Numbered from the stretch's first letter, positions 44,269 to 54,108 are shown. The stretch is 64,000 nt of DNA from Enterobacter sp. JBIWA008 (GCF_019968765.1 NZ_CP074149.1:310001-374000); one strand, 5' to 3'. The notes: a model not told the origin generated them from the sequence alone. A program made the numbers and translations.

Positions 44269-45264
44269 ATGAAAAAGAAACGCCCCGTACTTCAGGATGT
44301 CGCCGATCGCGTCGGTGTGACCAAAATGACGGTCAGCCGTTTTTTACGTAACCCGGAACAGGTTTCCGTGGCGTTACGTGGCAAGATTGCCGCTGCCCTT
44401 GATGAACTGGGTTATATCCCCAACCGCGCACCCGATATTCTCTCCAATGCGACCAGCCGTGCGGTGGGCGTCCTGCTTCCTTCCCTGACCAACCAGGTTT
44501 TCGCCGAAGTTTTGCGCGGCATTGAAAGCGTCACCGATGCTTTTGGCTATCAGACCATGCTCGCCCACTACGGGTACAAGCCGGAACTGGAAGAGGAACG
44601 TCTTGAGTCCATGCTTTCCTGGAACATCGATGGCCTGATTTTAACCGAACGTACCCACACTGCCCGCACGCTCAAAATGATTGAAGTGGCCGGCATTCCG
44701 GTGGTGGAGCTGATGGACAGCCAGTCCCCGTGCCTCGATATCGCCGTGGGGTTCGATAACTTCGAAGCGGCGCGCCAGATGACGGCGGCGATCATTGCCC
44801 GCGGTCATCGTCATATCGCCTATCTGGGCGCGCGTCTTGATGAACGTACTATCATCAAACAGAAGGGATACGAGCAGGCGATGCTCGACGCGAACTTAAC
44901 CCCGTACAGCGTGATGGTGGAGCAGTCCTCTTCCTATACGTCGGGTATTGAGCTGATGCGTCAGGCACGACGCGAGTATCCGCAACTGGACGGTATTTTC
45001 TGTACCAACGATGACCTTGCTGTTGGCGCGGCGTTTGAGTGTCAGCGTCTGGGGCTGAAGATCCCTGATGATATGGCGATCGCCGGTTTCCACGGCCACG
45101 ACATTGGCCAGGTGATGGAGCCGCGTCTGGCGAGCGTCCTGACCCCACGTGAACGTATGGGCCGCATTGGCGCAGAACGCCTGCTGGCGCGCATTCGTGG
45201 CGAGACGGTTACCCCAAAAATGTTAGATTTAGGTTTCACCTTGTCACCGGGTGGATCTATTTGA
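44269..45264 (+). CDS. gntR: Gluconate operon repressor GntR (LacI family)
   Basis: Repressor of gluconate uptake and Entner-Doudoroff genes, inactivated by gluconate. 331 aa, same as E. coli. N-terminal helix-turn-helix LQDVADRVGVTKMTVSRFL near residues 10-28 and hinge NRAPDILS are followed by the periplasmic-binding-like effector domain. The ATG at 44269 (MKKKRPVLQD) is chosen; in-frame upstream codons overlap the yhhW terminator. Its operators are visible before gntK. Confidence 0.97.
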   Translation: MKKKRPVLQDVADRVGVTKMTVSRFLRNPEQVSVALRGKIAAALDELGYIPNRAPDILSNATSRAVGVLLPSLTNQVFAEVLRGIESVTDAFGYQTMLAHYGYKPELEEERLESMLSWNIDGLILTERTHTARTLKMIEVAGIPVVELMDSQSPCLDIAVGFDNFEAARQMTAAIIARGHRHIAYLGARLDERTIIKQKGYEQAMLDANLTPYSVMVEQSSSYTSGIELMRQARREYPQLDGIFCTNDDLAVGAAFECQRLGLKIPDDMAIAGFHGHDIGQVMEPRLASVLTPRERMGRIGAERLLARIRGETVTPKMLDLGFTLSPGGSI

Positions 45265-45345
45265 ACTGACAAATTTGAAGTAGCTCACACTTATTCACTT
45301 CGCGCACGTTTGGATATTGCTTCTCTTTTGCCCCAGCAGGACAAT

Positions 45346-45370
45346 GTTACCGATAACTGTTACCCGTAAC
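45346..45370 (+). promoter_or_regulatory. Twin GntR operators upstream of gntKU
   Basis: GTTACCGATAAC (45346-45357) and GTTACCCGTAAC (45359-45370) are two near-perfect palindromes separated by 1 bp, matching gluconate operators of E. coli. The second ends about 20 bp before the gntK start, where bound repressor would block initiation. Confidence 0.85.
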
Positions 45371-45390
45371 AATTGACTGAGGGACACCCT

Positions 45391-45918
45391 TTGAGCACGA
45401 CTAATTACGATCACCACGTCTACGTCCTGATGGGCGTTTCCGGTAGCGGGAAATCAGCCGTAGCCAGCGAAGTGGCGCATCAACTCCAGGCTGCGTTTCT
45501 TGATGGCGACTTCCTCCATCCGCGCAGCAACATCATGAAAATGGCCTCCGGCGAGCCGCTGAACGACGACGACCGCAAACCGTGGTTGCAGGCGCTGAAT
45601 GACGCCGCGTTCGCGATGCAGCGTACCAACAAAGTCTCCCTGATCGTCTGCTCCGCGCTGAAAAAAACCTACCGCGACCTGCTGCGCGACGGCAACCCGA
45701 ATCTCTCTTTCATCTACCTGAAAGGGGATTTCGAGGTGATTGAAAGCCGTCTGAAGGCGCGTAAAGGGCACTTCTTTAAAACCCAGATGCTGGTCACGCA
45801 GTTTGAAGCGCTGCAGGAGCCGGGTGCGGACGAGAGGGACGTATTAGTGGTTGATATCGATCAGCCGCTGGACGGTGTTGTTGCCAGCACCATCGAGGTC
45901 ATTAATAAAAGGCAGTAA
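45391..45918 (+). CDS. gntK: Gluconokinase (thermoresistant) GntK
   Basis: Phosphorylates gluconate to 6-phosphogluconate. 175 aa when started at TTG 45391 (MSTTNYDHHVYV), the form matching E. coli; a second TTG six codons upstream lacks conservation. GAGGGACACCC supplies the ribosome-binding site. Walker A GVSGSGKSAVASE, DGDFLHP and CSALKKTYRD are family signatures. Coupled to gntU 3 nt downstream. Confidence 0.95.
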   Translation: MSTTNYDHHVYVLMGVSGSGKSAVASEVAHQLQAAFLDGDFLHPRSNIMKMASGEPLNDDDRKPWLQALNDAAFAMQRTNKVSLIVCSALKKTYRDLLRDGNPNLSFIYLKGDFEVIESRLKARKGHFFKTQMLVTQFEALQEPGADERDVLVVDIDQPLDGVVASTIEVINKRQ

Positions 45919-45921
45919 GTT

Positions 45922-47262
45922 TTGAGTACATTAACGCTTGTTTTGACAGCAGTGGGTTCCGTATTGCTACTGCTGTTTTTAGTGATGAAGGCGCGTATGC
46001 ATGCCTTTGTTGCTTTGATGGTGGTTTCTATCGGTGCAGGTCTCTTTTCCGGTATGCCGCTCGACAAGATCGCCGCGACGATGGAAAAAGGGATGGGCGG
46101 CACGCTGGGCTTCCTGGCGATTGTGGTCGCCCTTGGCGCGATGTTTGGCAAGATTTTGCACGAGACGGGCGCGGTCGACCAGATTGCCGTCAAGATGCTG
46201 AAATCCTTCGGCCACAGCCGTGCGCACTACGCGATTGGCCTGGCTGGCCTGATCTGCGCGCTGCCGCTGTTCTTTGAAGTGGCCGTTGTGCTGCTGATAA
46301 GCGTCGCGTTCTCCATGGCGCGCCATACCGGCACTAACCTCGTGAAGCTGGTTATTCCGCTGTTTGCGGGCGTGGCGGCCGCCGCAGCGTTTCTGCTGCC
46401 GGGGCCTGCGCCGATGCTGCTGGCCTCCCAGATGCACGCTGATTTTGGCTGGATGATCCTGATTGGCCTCTGCGCCGCGATCCCGGGGATGATTATCGCC
46501 GGTCCGCTGTGGGGCAACTTCATCAGCCGCTACGTTGAGCTGCACATTCCGGACGACATCACCGAGCCGCACCTGGGCGAGGGCAAAATGCCGTCCTTCG
46601 GCTTCAGCCTGTCGCTGATCCTGCTCCCGCTGGTGCTGGTGGGACTGAAAACCATCGCCGCGCGCTTTGTGCCGGTGGGTTCCAGCGCCTACGAGTGGTT
46701 TGAGTTCATCGGTCACCCGTTCACCGCGATCCTGGTGGCGTGTCTGGTGGCGATTTACGGCCTGGCGATGCGTCAGGGGATGCCGAAAGACCGCGTGATG
46801 GAGATCTGCGGCGCCGCGCTGCAGCCTGCGGGCATTATCCTGCTGGTGATCGGTGCCGGGGGTGTGTTCAAGCAGGTGCTGGTGGATTCCGGCGTAGGCC
46901 CGGCACTGGGCGAAGCGCTGACCGGAATGGGCCTGCCGATTGCGGTTACCTGCTTTGTGCTGGCCGCAGCGGTGCGTATCATTCAGGGCTCCGCAACCGT
47001 GGCGTGTTTAACCGCCGTGGGTCTGGTGATGCCGGTGATTGAACAGCTGAACTACTCCGGTGCGCAGATGGCGGCGCTCTCAATCTGCATCGCGGGCGGC
47101 TCGATTGTGGTATCCCACGTTAACGATGCAGGCTTCTGGCTTTTCGGTAAATTTACCGGCGCGACCGAAGCGCAAACCCTGAAAACCTGGACGCTGATGG
47201 AAACCATCCTCGGCACAACGGGGGCGATTGTCGGGATGATTGCCTTCACGCTGCTGAGCTGA
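45922..47262 (+). CDS. gntU: Low-affinity gluconate permease GntU
   Basis: Inner-membrane gluconate:H+ symporter of the GntP family, 446 aa as in E. coli, with about 12-14 membrane helices. Typical segments are GMGGTLGFLAIVVALGAMFG and IQGSATVACLTAVGLVMPV. It begins with TTG at 45922, so both genes of the operon use the rare TTG start. In E. coli K-12 its downstream neighbourhood is yhgN/asd; here a REP pair and plsB follow. Confidence 0.97.
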   Translation: MSTLTLVLTAVGSVLLLLFLVMKARMHAFVALMVVSIGAGLFSGMPLDKIAATMEKGMGGTLGFLAIVVALGAMFGKILHETGAVDQIAVKMLKSFGHSRAHYAIGLAGLICALPLFFEVAVVLLISVAFSMARHTGTNLVKLVIPLFAGVAAAAAFLLPGPAPMLLASQMHADFGWMILIGLCAAIPGMIIAGPLWGNFISRYVELHIPDDITEPHLGEGKMPSFGFSLSLILLPLVLVGLKTIAARFVPVGSSAYEWFEFIGHPFTAILVACLVAIYGLAMRQGMPKDRVMEICGAALQPAGIILLVIGAGGVFKQVLVDSGVGPALGEALTGMGLPIAVTCFVLAAAVRIIQGSATVACLTAVGLVMPVIEQLNYSGAQMAALSICIAGGSIVVSHVNDAGFWLFGKFTGATEAQTLKTWTLMETILGTTGAIVGMIAFTLLS

Positions 47263-47292
47263 ATGCGGTGATTTAACAAGGCCCAAAAATAA

Positions 47293-47375
47293 GGCCCGGT
47301 AGCGTTAACGCTTACCGGGCCTTTATATTATGCAGAACACCAGGCCGGGTATGGTGAAACCACCACCCGGCTTTT
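47293..47375. repeat. REP-like palindrome pair (family A) at the gntU-plsB seam
   Basis: GCCCGGTAGCGTTAACGC..ACCGGGC (47293-47320) and CAGGCCGGGTATGGTG..CCACCCGGC plus TTTTT (47341-47375). It fills the gap between convergent gntU and plsB, ending 5 nt before the plsB stop. Same two-unit architecture as at the ubiA-zntA seam, but more degenerate. Confidence 0.88.
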
Positions 47376-47380
47376 TCACG

Positions 47381-49801
47381 TCACTCGTCCTGCGTCGCGC
47401 TCTCAATCGTTAAACGCACATCCGAGGTGATCAGTTCTGCCAGCATCTGGTACACCTTCAGCGTCTCTTCCGGCTCGGCATCGCCCGTATCACTGATGTA
47501 GCCTTCGTCGCGCAGCGTCAGAACCAGAGTGCTGAAGACCGCTTTGTCGAAGAATTCAGGAGCGTTAATGCCGTGCAGAACGGACAGACGCTGTGCCAGC
47601 GTCCGGCTCTCTTTCTCCAGCGTACCGCGGTTGATAGACGGATTCGCACTCAGCAGCCAGAACGTAATGGCGTAGCGCTGCAGCGTTTCGCGCGCACCGG
47701 CGGCCAGCAGCTGCAGGGTGCGGGAGCGTGACGGATTGATGTGCAGCTCGTCATTCGTGACGGTGATTAGCCCTTGACGACGTAGTTCTTCCGTCAGTTT
47801 GTCCAGTTCACCCGCCAGCTCATCCTTGCTCCAGCGTAGGAACAGCTCCGCTTTCAGCATCGGGTAGAGCGTATCAACGTGACGCAATAGCTCCTGACGC
47901 GAGATGCGGCGATGCTGGGTAATGATGGCCGCCATGAGCGACGGCAGCATCAGCATATGGGTGATGTTGTTGCGGTAGTACGTCATCAGCACTGCCTGCT
48001 CACGCGGCAGAATGATGATGTCGCCGATTGTGTCTTTTTCGACTTCAAACTTATTCATCTGCAGCGCGTGATCGATAAGCTCACTGGCGGTTGCTGAAGG
48101 CACGGTTGAATCAACCGAATACGGCACGTTGCGCATCATATCCAGATAGCAATCCAGCTGTTCCGTCAGTTGCTCACGGGTCAGTGAGCGCTGGCGCGAA
48201 GCGAGAAGTGCCGTACAGCACAAGTTCATGGCATTAGCCGCACCGGCGTTGTTAATGCGCACCATTAGTTCGGACGCAATGCCGTTGACCGTTGGCGTCA
48301 GCCAGGCCGGACGAATCGCTTCGATAGGATCGATGGATTCGCGCCACTCGGGAACGTGATGGTTCAGATATGTCATCAGCGGCATCGGCTCGCCGAAGTT
48401 CACATAGCCCTGGCCGAGATTGCGTAGCTTGCTCAAGCCGCGCAGCATCTGCGGCAGGCTCTCTTTCTCTTTGGTCGCACCGCGCAGCTCTTTGGCGTAC
48501 GTGCCCACTTCCATCACGTGCTCATAGCCAATGTAGATTGGCACTAGCGTGATGGGACGGGTTCCTCCGCGCAGCATCGCCTGGATGGTCATCGACAGCG
48601 TGCCGGTCTTCGGATCGAGCAGACGTCCGGTACGGGAACGACCGCCCTCCACGAAGTACTCCACGGAATAGCCGCGGCTGAACAGCTCGCCCAGATACTC
48701 GCGGAACACGGTGGAGTAGAGCTTGTTGCCCTTGAAGGTACGACGGATAAAGAAGGCGCCCAGGCGGCGGAAAATCGGACCTGCTGGCCAGAAATTCAGG
48801 TTGATACCGGCAGCAATATGCGGCGGTACCAGCCCCTGGTGATAGAGCACGTAGGAAAGAAGCAGGTAGTCCATGTGGCTGCGGTGGCAGGGGACATAGA
48901 CAATCTCATGGCCATCATGCGCCAGCTGGCGTACACGCTCGGCGTTATGAACGTTGATGCCCTGATACAGGCGGTTCCAGGTAAAGCCGAGAATACGATC
49001 GGACAGGCGAATCATCTCGTAAGAGAAGTTCGCTGCAATCTCTTCCATCAGCGCAATGGCGTTCTGCTGGGCTTTCTCATGCGATATTTTCTTGCTGCGC
49101 GCTTCGTCTTCAACGGCGCGAGCAATCGCTTTGGAGGCCAACAGCTTGTTGAACAAATCCTGACGCGCCGGGAGACGCGGCCCTACGGCAGCCAGGCGCT
49201 GACGGGCAAAGTGCATACGCGCCACGCGCGCCAGTTTTTGCGCGATGATCTTGTCGGTGCCGTGCTCGTCCGCCATTCGACGCAGCGAAACGGAAGGGGA
49301 GAAACGCACAAAGCTGTCGCGTCCCAGCCAGGAGACCGCGAAGAACTTCTGAATGCCGTTAAGCATGCGCAGTGGTGGGTTCTCTTCACCTTTTTCACGG
49401 CCCGGACGACGACCAAACATCACCGATACCGGCACCATCTGCACATCCAGATCGGGGTTGCTGCGATGCAGGTCGAGATAGTCATGGAACAGCTTGATGG
49501 ACTCTTCTTTTGGCGTGTAGTAGGTAAACACGCGCGGTCCACCGTGAATGAACACGTAGCGCGGCAGCAGCGTACCGTCAACTTCAAGCGGTTCAAGCGG
49601 GTCCGGTAAGTCATGCGCCAGACACTGGGCGCGAAGCGTCAGTAAGTCTGCCTTCGAGTTATAAGGCAAAACGTACATAATAGGACGCGACGTATCGAGC
49701 CCCAACTCCAGCGCGGGTTCTGCTGGGATAGACTTGCTTTTTACCAGTATGCTTAATGGTAAATTAAGTAATTTGTAGTAAATTCGTGGCCAGCCGGACA
49801 T
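47381..49801 (-). CDS. plsB: Glycerol-3-phosphate 1-O-acyltransferase
   Basis: Inner-membrane enzyme making lysophosphatidic acid from glycerol-3-phosphate and acyl-CoA/ACP, the first step of phospholipid synthesis. 806 aa. Acyltransferase motif [12 protein letters not shown] near residue 306, [11 protein letters not shown] near 350 and [12 protein letters not shown] near 380 are intact. The start [15 protein letters not shown] at 49801 matches E. coli; a longer in-frame form is not supported. Divergent from dgkA, as in E. coli. Confidence 0.98.
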   Translation of the reverse strand: MSGWPRIYYKLLNLPLSILVKSKSIPAEPALELGLDTSRPIMYVLPYNSKADLLTLRAQCLAHDLPDPLEPLEVDGTLLPRYVFIHGGPRVFTYYTPKEESIKLFHDYLDLHRSNPDLDVQMVPVSVMFGRRPGREKGEENPPLRMLNGIQKFFAVSWLGRDSFVRFSPSVSLRRMADEHGTDKIIAQKLARVARMHFARQRLAAVGPRLPARQDLFNKLLASKAIARAVEDEARSKKISHEKAQQNAIALMEEIAANFSYEMIRLSDRILGFTWNRLYQGINVHNAERVRQLAHDGHEIVYVPCHRSHMDYLLLSYVLYHQGLVPPHIAAGINLNFWPAGPIFRRLGAFFIRRTFKGNKLYSTVFREYLGELFSRGYSVEYFVEGGRSRTGRLLDPKTGTLSMTIQAMLRGGTRPITLVPIYIGYEHVMEVGTYAKELRGATKEKESLPQMLRGLSKLRNLGQGYVNFGEPMPLMTYLNHHVPEWRESIDPIEAIRPAWLTPTVNGIASELMVRINNAGAANAMNLCCTALLASRQRSLTREQLTEQLDCYLDMMRNVPYSVDSTVPSATASELIDHALQMNKFEVEKDTIGDIIILPREQAVLMTYYRNNITHMLMLPSLMAAIITQHRRISRQELLRHVDTLYPMLKAELFLRWSKDELAGELDKLTEELRRQGLITVTNDELHINPSRSRTLQLLAAGARETLQRYAITFWLLSANPSINRGTLEKESRTLAQRLSVLHGINAPEFFDKAVFSTLVLTLRDEGYISDTGDAEPEETLKVYQMLAELITSDVRLTIESATQDE

Positions 49802-49955
49802 AAACGATGTAAAGCCTCTGGTTAATAATGCAATTGCGGCGCAAGGATAACAGAAAGCGCGCAAAATTTCTGTTGTTACCCGTCATACTTCAGGCTGTAG
49901 CGAAACGCGCTACGGCTCCTGTTACTGACGCTCTTTTTTTAAAAAGGTTCTTTTA

Positions 49956-50324
49956 ATGGCCAATAATACCACTGGGTTAACGCGTATCATCAAAGCCGCC
50001 GGCTATTCATGGAAAGGTTTCCGTGCTGCGTGGATCAACGAAGCCGCTTTTCGCCAGGAGGGCGTCGCCGCTATCATCGCGGTGATCATTGCCTGTTTCC
50101 TTGATGTTGATGCTATTACTCGCGTGCTTCTTATCGGTTCCGTGCTTCTGGTGATGATAGTGGAAATTCTTAATAGCGCTATTGAAGCCGTTGTTGATCG
50201 CATCGGTTCCGATTTCCATGAGCTTTCTGGCCGCGCAAAAGACATGGGCTCTGCTGCTGTGTTGCTGGCGATTATCACTGCCGTTATTACCTGGGTCACG
50301 CTGCTTTGGTCACATTTCCGATGA
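49956..50324 (+). CDS. dgkA: Diacylglycerol kinase
   Basis: Small trimeric inner-membrane kinase recycling diacylglycerol to phosphatidic acid. 122 aa with three membrane helices. The signature EILNSAIEAVVDRIGSDFHELSGRAKDMGSAAV carries the catalytic Glu. AAAGGTTCTTTTA precedes the ATG. Function is complementary to divergent plsB. Confidence 0.98.
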   Translation: MANNTTGLTRIIKAAGYSWKGFRAAWINEAAFRQEGVAAIIAVIIACFLDVDAITRVLLIGSVLLVMIVEILNSAIEAVVDRIGSDFHELSGRAKDMGSAAVLLAIITAVITWVTLLWSHFR

Positions 50325-50369
50325 GCCTCGAGGAATAATTAAGTCCCTGGTTTTTTGTGCAGTTTTTGA

Positions 50370-50424
50370 TTCCAAAATCGCCTTTGACTGTATATACTCA
50401 CAGCATAACTGTATATACACCCAG
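50370..50424 (+). promoter_or_regulatory. lexA promoter with two LexA (SOS) boxes
   Basis: CTGTATATACTCACAG (50388-50403) and CTGTATATACACCCAG (50409-50424) both match CTG-N10-CAG, 21 bp apart. TTCCAA (50370-50375) and TATACT (50393-50398) with 17-bp spacing form the promoter; the first box covers the -10. Autoregulation of lexA-dinF follows. Confidence 0.95.
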
Positions 50425-50432
50425 GGGGCGGA

Positions 50433-51041
50433 ATGAAAGCGTTAACGACCAGGCAGCAAGAGGTGTTTGATCTCATCCGGGATCATATCGGCCAGACGGG
50501 TATGCCACCCACGCGTGCGGAAATCGCTCAGCGTCTGGGCTTCCGTTCTCCGAATGCTGCCGAAGAACACCTGAAAGCGCTGGCGCGTAAGGGCGTGATT
50601 GAGATTGTTTCAGGCGCGTCACGTGGTATCCGCCTGCTGGTGGAAGAAGAGACGGGTATTCCGCTGGTGGGGCGTGTTGCTGCCGGTGAGCCTTTGCTGG
50701 CGCAGCAGCATATTGAAGGCCACTACCAGGTCGATCCGGCCATGTTCAAACCGAGCGCTGATTTCCTGCTGCGCGTTAGCGGCATGTCGATGAAAGACAT
50801 CGGTATTCTTGACGGCGATCTGCTTGCGGTGCACAAAACGCAGGATGTGCGTAACGGTCAGGTGGTTGTCGCGCGCATTGATGATGAAGTCACCGTCAAG
50901 CGTCTGAAAAAACAGGGGAACACAGTTCAGCTACTGCCTGAAAACAACGAGTTCTCCCCGATTGTGGTCGATCTCCGCGAACAGAACTTCTCTATCGAAG
51001 GACTGGCGGTTGGGGTGATTCGCAACGGTGAATGGCTGTAA
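50433..51041 (+). CDS. lexA: SOS repressor LexA
   Basis: Repressor of the SOS regulon that self-cleaves with RecA filament. 202 aa as in E. coli. The N-terminal winged helix ([21 protein letters not shown]), cleavage site Ala-Gly in [11 protein letters not shown] near residue 84, Ser119 in SGMSMKD and Lys156 in DDEVTVKRL are all present. GGGGGCG precedes the ATG. Co-transcribed with dinF. Confidence 0.99.
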   Translation: MKALTTRQQEVFDLIRDHIGQTGMPPTRAEIAQRLGFRSPNAAEEHLKALARKGVIEIVSGASRGIRLLVEEETGIPLVGRVAAGEPLLAQQHIEGHYQVDPAMFKPSADFLLRVSGMSMKDIGILDGDLLAVHKTQDVRNGQVVVARIDDEVTVKRLKKQGNTVQLLPENNEFSPIVVDLREQNFSIEGLAVGVIRNGEWL

Positions 51042-51104
51042 CCTCTTCCTGACAGGCTATGGCGCCGCTGTAGCCTGCTTCATTCCCCACTCCCGGTATT
51101 TTTC

Positions 51105-52442
51105 ATGTCACTGCTGACGGCATCCGATAAGGCATTGTGGCGTCTTGCTCTGCCGATGATTTTTTCCAATATTACCGTGCCCTTGCTGGGTCTGGTCGAT
51201 ACTGCCGTTATTGGTCATCTTGATTCGCCGGTTTATCTCGGCGGCGTGGCGATTGGCGCAACGGCAACCAGCTTCCTGTTTATGCTGCTGCTCTTTTTGC
51301 GTATGAGCACCACCGGGCTCACGGCACAGGCTTATGGTGCAAAAGATCCGCTGCGTCTGGCGCGGGCTCTGGTCCAGCCGCTGATCCTTGCGCTTGGCGC
51401 GGGGGCGTTAATCGTTATATTACGTGCGCCCCTGATCGACTTTGCACTCCATGTTGTTGGCGGCAGCGAGGCGGTACTGGCCCAGGCTCGACGTTTCCTT
51501 GAAATCCGCTGGCTCAGCGCGCCCGCCTCGCTGGCTAACCTGGTTCTGCTGGGGTGGCTACTGGGCGTTCAGTACGCCCGTGCGCCAGTGATTTTGCTGG
51601 TGGTGGGCAACCTTCTCAACATTGTGCTGGATGTCTGGCTGGTAATGGGACTGCATATGAATGTGCAGGGCGCGGCGCTGGCGACGGCGATTGCCGAGTA
51701 CGGAACCTTTATTATTGGTCTTTGGATGGTCTGGCGCGTGCTGGCGATGCGCGGCATCTCCCTGGCGCTGCTCAAAACCGCATGGCGCGGCAATATCCGT
51801 AAGCTGCTGGCACTTAATCGTGACATCATGCTGCGCTCGCTGCTGCTTCAGCTCTGCTTCGGCGCGCTGACGGTTTTCGGGGCTCGACTGGGGCCAGAAA
51901 TCGTTGCGGTCAACGCGGTATTGATGACGCTGCTGACCTTTACCGCCTACGCGCTGGACGGTTTTGCCTATGCGGTAGAAGCGCATTCCGGGCAGGCGTA
52001 CGGTGCGCGCGAAAGCGGGCAGCTTCGGGACGTCTGGCGGGCAGCCTGCCGTCAGTCGGGACTGGTGGCGCTGGCGTTCGGCCTGGTTTACGCCTGCTTT
52101 GGTGAGCAGATCGTTTCATTACTTACGTCTATCCCTGCGCTGCGCGAGCTGGCGAGTCACTATCTCATCTGGCAAGTCATCTTACCGGTAGTCGGCGTCT
52201 GGTGTTATCTGCTGGACGGCATGTTTATTGGTGCGACGCGCGGAGCGGAAATGCGCAACAGCATGGCGGTCGCGGCGGTAGGGTTTGGCCTGACGCTGCT
52301 GACGCTTCCCTGGCTTGGAAATCACGGTTTGTGGCTGGCCCTGGCCGTTTTCCTCTCGCTGCGAGGGATATCGCTGGCTTTTATCTGGCACCGCCACTGG
52401 CAAAACGATACCTGGTTCCCTTCACGTCACGATATATCGTGA
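51105..52442 (+). CDS. dinF: DinF, MATE-family exporter of the SOS regulon
   Basis: A 12-helix inner-membrane protein of the MATE family, 445 aa, in the lexA operon (63 nt downstream). Family motif segments include LVDTAVIGHLDSPVYLGGVAIG and DGFAYAVEAHSGQAYGA. In E. coli it is damage-inducible and linked to oxidant and bile-salt tolerance; the substrate is unknown. Confidence 0.96.
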   Translation: MSLLTASDKALWRLALPMIFSNITVPLLGLVDTAVIGHLDSPVYLGGVAIGATATSFLFMLLLFLRMSTTGLTAQAYGAKDPLRLARALVQPLILALGAGALIVILRAPLIDFALHVVGGSEAVLAQARRFLEIRWLSAPASLANLVLLGWLLGVQYARAPVILLVVGNLLNIVLDVWLVMGLHMNVQGAALATAIAEYGTFIIGLWMVWRVLAMRGISLALLKTAWRGNIRKLLALNRDIMLRSLLLQLCFGALTVFGARLGPEIVAVNAVLMTLLTFTAYALDGFAYAVEAHSGQAYGARESGQLRDVWRAACRQSGLVALAFGLVYACFGEQIVSLLTSIPALRELASHYLIWQVILPVVGVWCYLLDGMFIGATRGAEMRNSMAVAAVGFGLTLLTLPWLGNHGLWLALAVFLSLRGISLAFIWHRHWQNDTWFPSRHDIS

Positions 52443-52562
52443 CGGTTAAAGATTCCGAATATGAAATCAACTGCCAAATCCTTAACTACAATATTTATCA
52501 CGTCCAGCAGAAAAGAACGTAACGGACGTTACGACCCGACGTTTAACTAAGAGGACACGATG

Positions 52563-52772
52563 ATGAATAAAGACGAAATCGGCGGCAACTGGAAGCAGTT
52601 CAAAGGTAAAGCGAAAGAAAAGTGGGGTAAGCTGACAGATGACGATATGACCGTCATTGAAGGTAAACGCGATCAGCTTGTCGGTAAAATTCAGGAACGC
52701 TACGGCTACGCGAAAGATCAGGCGGAAAACGAAGTCAAAGACTGGGAAACCCGTAACGACTACCGCTGGTAA
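52563..52772 (+). CDS. yjbJ: YjbJ, CsbD-family stress protein
   Basis: A 69-aa hydrophilic CsbD-family protein, abundant under stress in E. coli; function unknown. GNWKQFKGKAKEKWGKLTDDD and GKIQERYGYAKDQAENEV are family signatures. Two adjacent ATGs exist; the second (52563, MNKDEIGGNW) matches E. coli and has better spacing from AAGAGGAC. Confidence 0.95.
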   Translation: MNKDEIGGNWKQFKGKAKEKWGKLTDDDMTVIEGKRDQLVGKIQERYGYAKDQAENEVKDWETRNDYRW

Positions 52773-52789
52773 CGCTGAATAACCCACAG

Positions 52790-52815
52790 GGCGGCTCTAA
52801 GCCGCCTTTTCTTTT
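52790..52815. terminator. Shared terminator between yjbJ and zur
   Basis: GGCGGCT-CTA-AGCCGCC stem followed by TTTTCTTTT on the plus strand. It ends yjbJ and may also close the convergent zur transcript. Confidence 0.85.
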
Positions 52816-52819
52816 GCCG

Positions 52820-53332
52820 TTAACGCGGCTTTTTCTTCACCAGAATTGAGTGGTCGTGCTGACATGCGTCCTGATGACGACAAGCTTCCACTTCCACGCA
52901 GGCAGAGCACAGCCCATGCGCTTCAATCACGTTATGACGCAGGGCAAAACCCATTTTCGCTGCCAGCGTATGCATAATATCTTCCACGCCTTCCGCAGCT
53001 TCTTCTTTCACCACGCCGCAGCGGTCACAGATAAACATCGCCGATGTGTGGGTGGGCTGATCAAACAGATGGCACAGCACATAGCTGTTGGTGGACTCAA
53101 CTTTATGCACGAATCCTTGTTCCAGCAGGAAATCCAGCGCGCGATACACGGTTGGTGGCTTCGCCTGCGGCTCGCTTTCGCGGAGCAGGTCCAGCAGATC
53201 GTAAGCGCTGATGGCACCCTGCTGCAGGCTCATGAGACGTAATACTTCAAGGCGCTGCGGAGTCAGGCGCACATTGCGTTGCGCACACAGCTTTTCGGCC
53301 TGCGCTAACAGCTCTTTTGTGGACTTATCCAT
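52820..53332 (-). CDS. zur: Zinc uptake repressor Zur (Fur family)
   Basis: Zinc-sensing repressor of zinc import and alternative ribosomal protein genes. 170 aa. Winged-helix segment KPPTVYRALDFLLEQGFVH near residue 58. Structural zinc Cys pairs are in CDRCG (about 102/105) and CSACVEVEAC; the regulatory-site His/Cys/Glu residues appear in FVHKV, YVLCHLFDQPTHTS and VKEE. Placed next to yjbJ as in E. coli. Confidence 0.97.
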   Translation of the reverse strand: MDKSTKELLAQAEKLCAQRNVRLTPQRLEVLRLMSLQQGAISAYDLLDLLRESEPQAKPPTVYRALDFLLEQGFVHKVESTNSYVLCHLFDQPTHTSAMFICDRCGVVKEEAAEGVEDIMHTLAAKMGFALRHNVIEAHGLCSACVEVEACRHQDACQHDHSILVKKKPR

Positions 53333-53447
53333 TTAGCACCCCGGATGTTATAGGACGGAAAACGCCCACTTTATCATGTTCTGGTAAAAACGCCGAGATC
53401 CGCCAGTCTGTGCTATACCTGACCCATTGCAAACCGGGAAATAAACA

Positions 53448-53936
53448 ATGAAAAAACCTGACTGTATTCGGCACTGGCGCGACGTAGAAGGCGCGGATGA
53501 TTCGACCTATCCAGGTAGCGATGAGCTTTTTTCTATCGGCGCCCCGTTGGCTCGCAAGCTTGGGCTAGGGCGCATTGGCATCCATCATGAGCGTTTGCCG
53601 CCCGGGCGCAGAACGTCCTATCCGCATGCGGAAAGCGATGAAGAAGAGTTCATTTATGTGCTCGAAGGTTATCCAGAGGCGTGGATTAATGGCTATTTAT
53701 GGAAACTTGAACCGGGCGACAGCGTCGGTTTTCCTGCCGGAACCGGTATCTGCCACACCTTTATCAACAACACGGACGAAGAGGTGCGGTTACTGGTCGT
53801 TGGCGAGGCCAACAAGAAGCACAACCGCATCTACTATCCGCTCAACCCCGTGTATGCCGCTACCCGTGAGGATCGCTGGGTAGACCACCCACCCCAGTTT
53901 TTTGGACCGCATGATGGAAAACCTGGGAAAAAATAA
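53448..53936 (+). CDS. Uncharacterised single-domain cupin protein
   Basis: A 162-aa cytosolic protein with one cupin fold. Motif 1 SYPHAESDEEEFIYVLEG (His60, Glu62 and Glu67 as likely metal ligands) and motif 2 EPGDSVGFPAGTGICHTFIN (His103) are clear. It resembles the COG3837-type cupins of unknown function. No catalytic activity can be assigned. Absent from the zur-dusA interval of E. coli K-12, which holds yjbL/yjbM there. Appears monocistronic. Confidence 0.82.
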   Translation: MKKPDCIRHWRDVEGADDSTYPGSDELFSIGAPLARKLGLGRIGIHHERLPPGRRTSYPHAESDEEEFIYVLEGYPEAWINGYLWKLEPGDSVGFPAGTGICHTFINNTDEEVRLLVVGEANKKHNRIYYPLNPVYAATREDRWVDHPPQFFGPHDGKPGKK

Positions 53937-54108
53937 TTTCCTCTTCTATAAATATTGAGGGCCGTCACAAAATATAACAGGCCGTAAGGGAGTTTTACTT
54001 AGGGATAGAAATAGCGGGTCTTTTACTACTTATTCACAGCAATAGTTCGTTCCTGTTTGGGTGATAACAGACAGGGGTTATTTCATAACAGACTATAACG
54101 GGCATACT

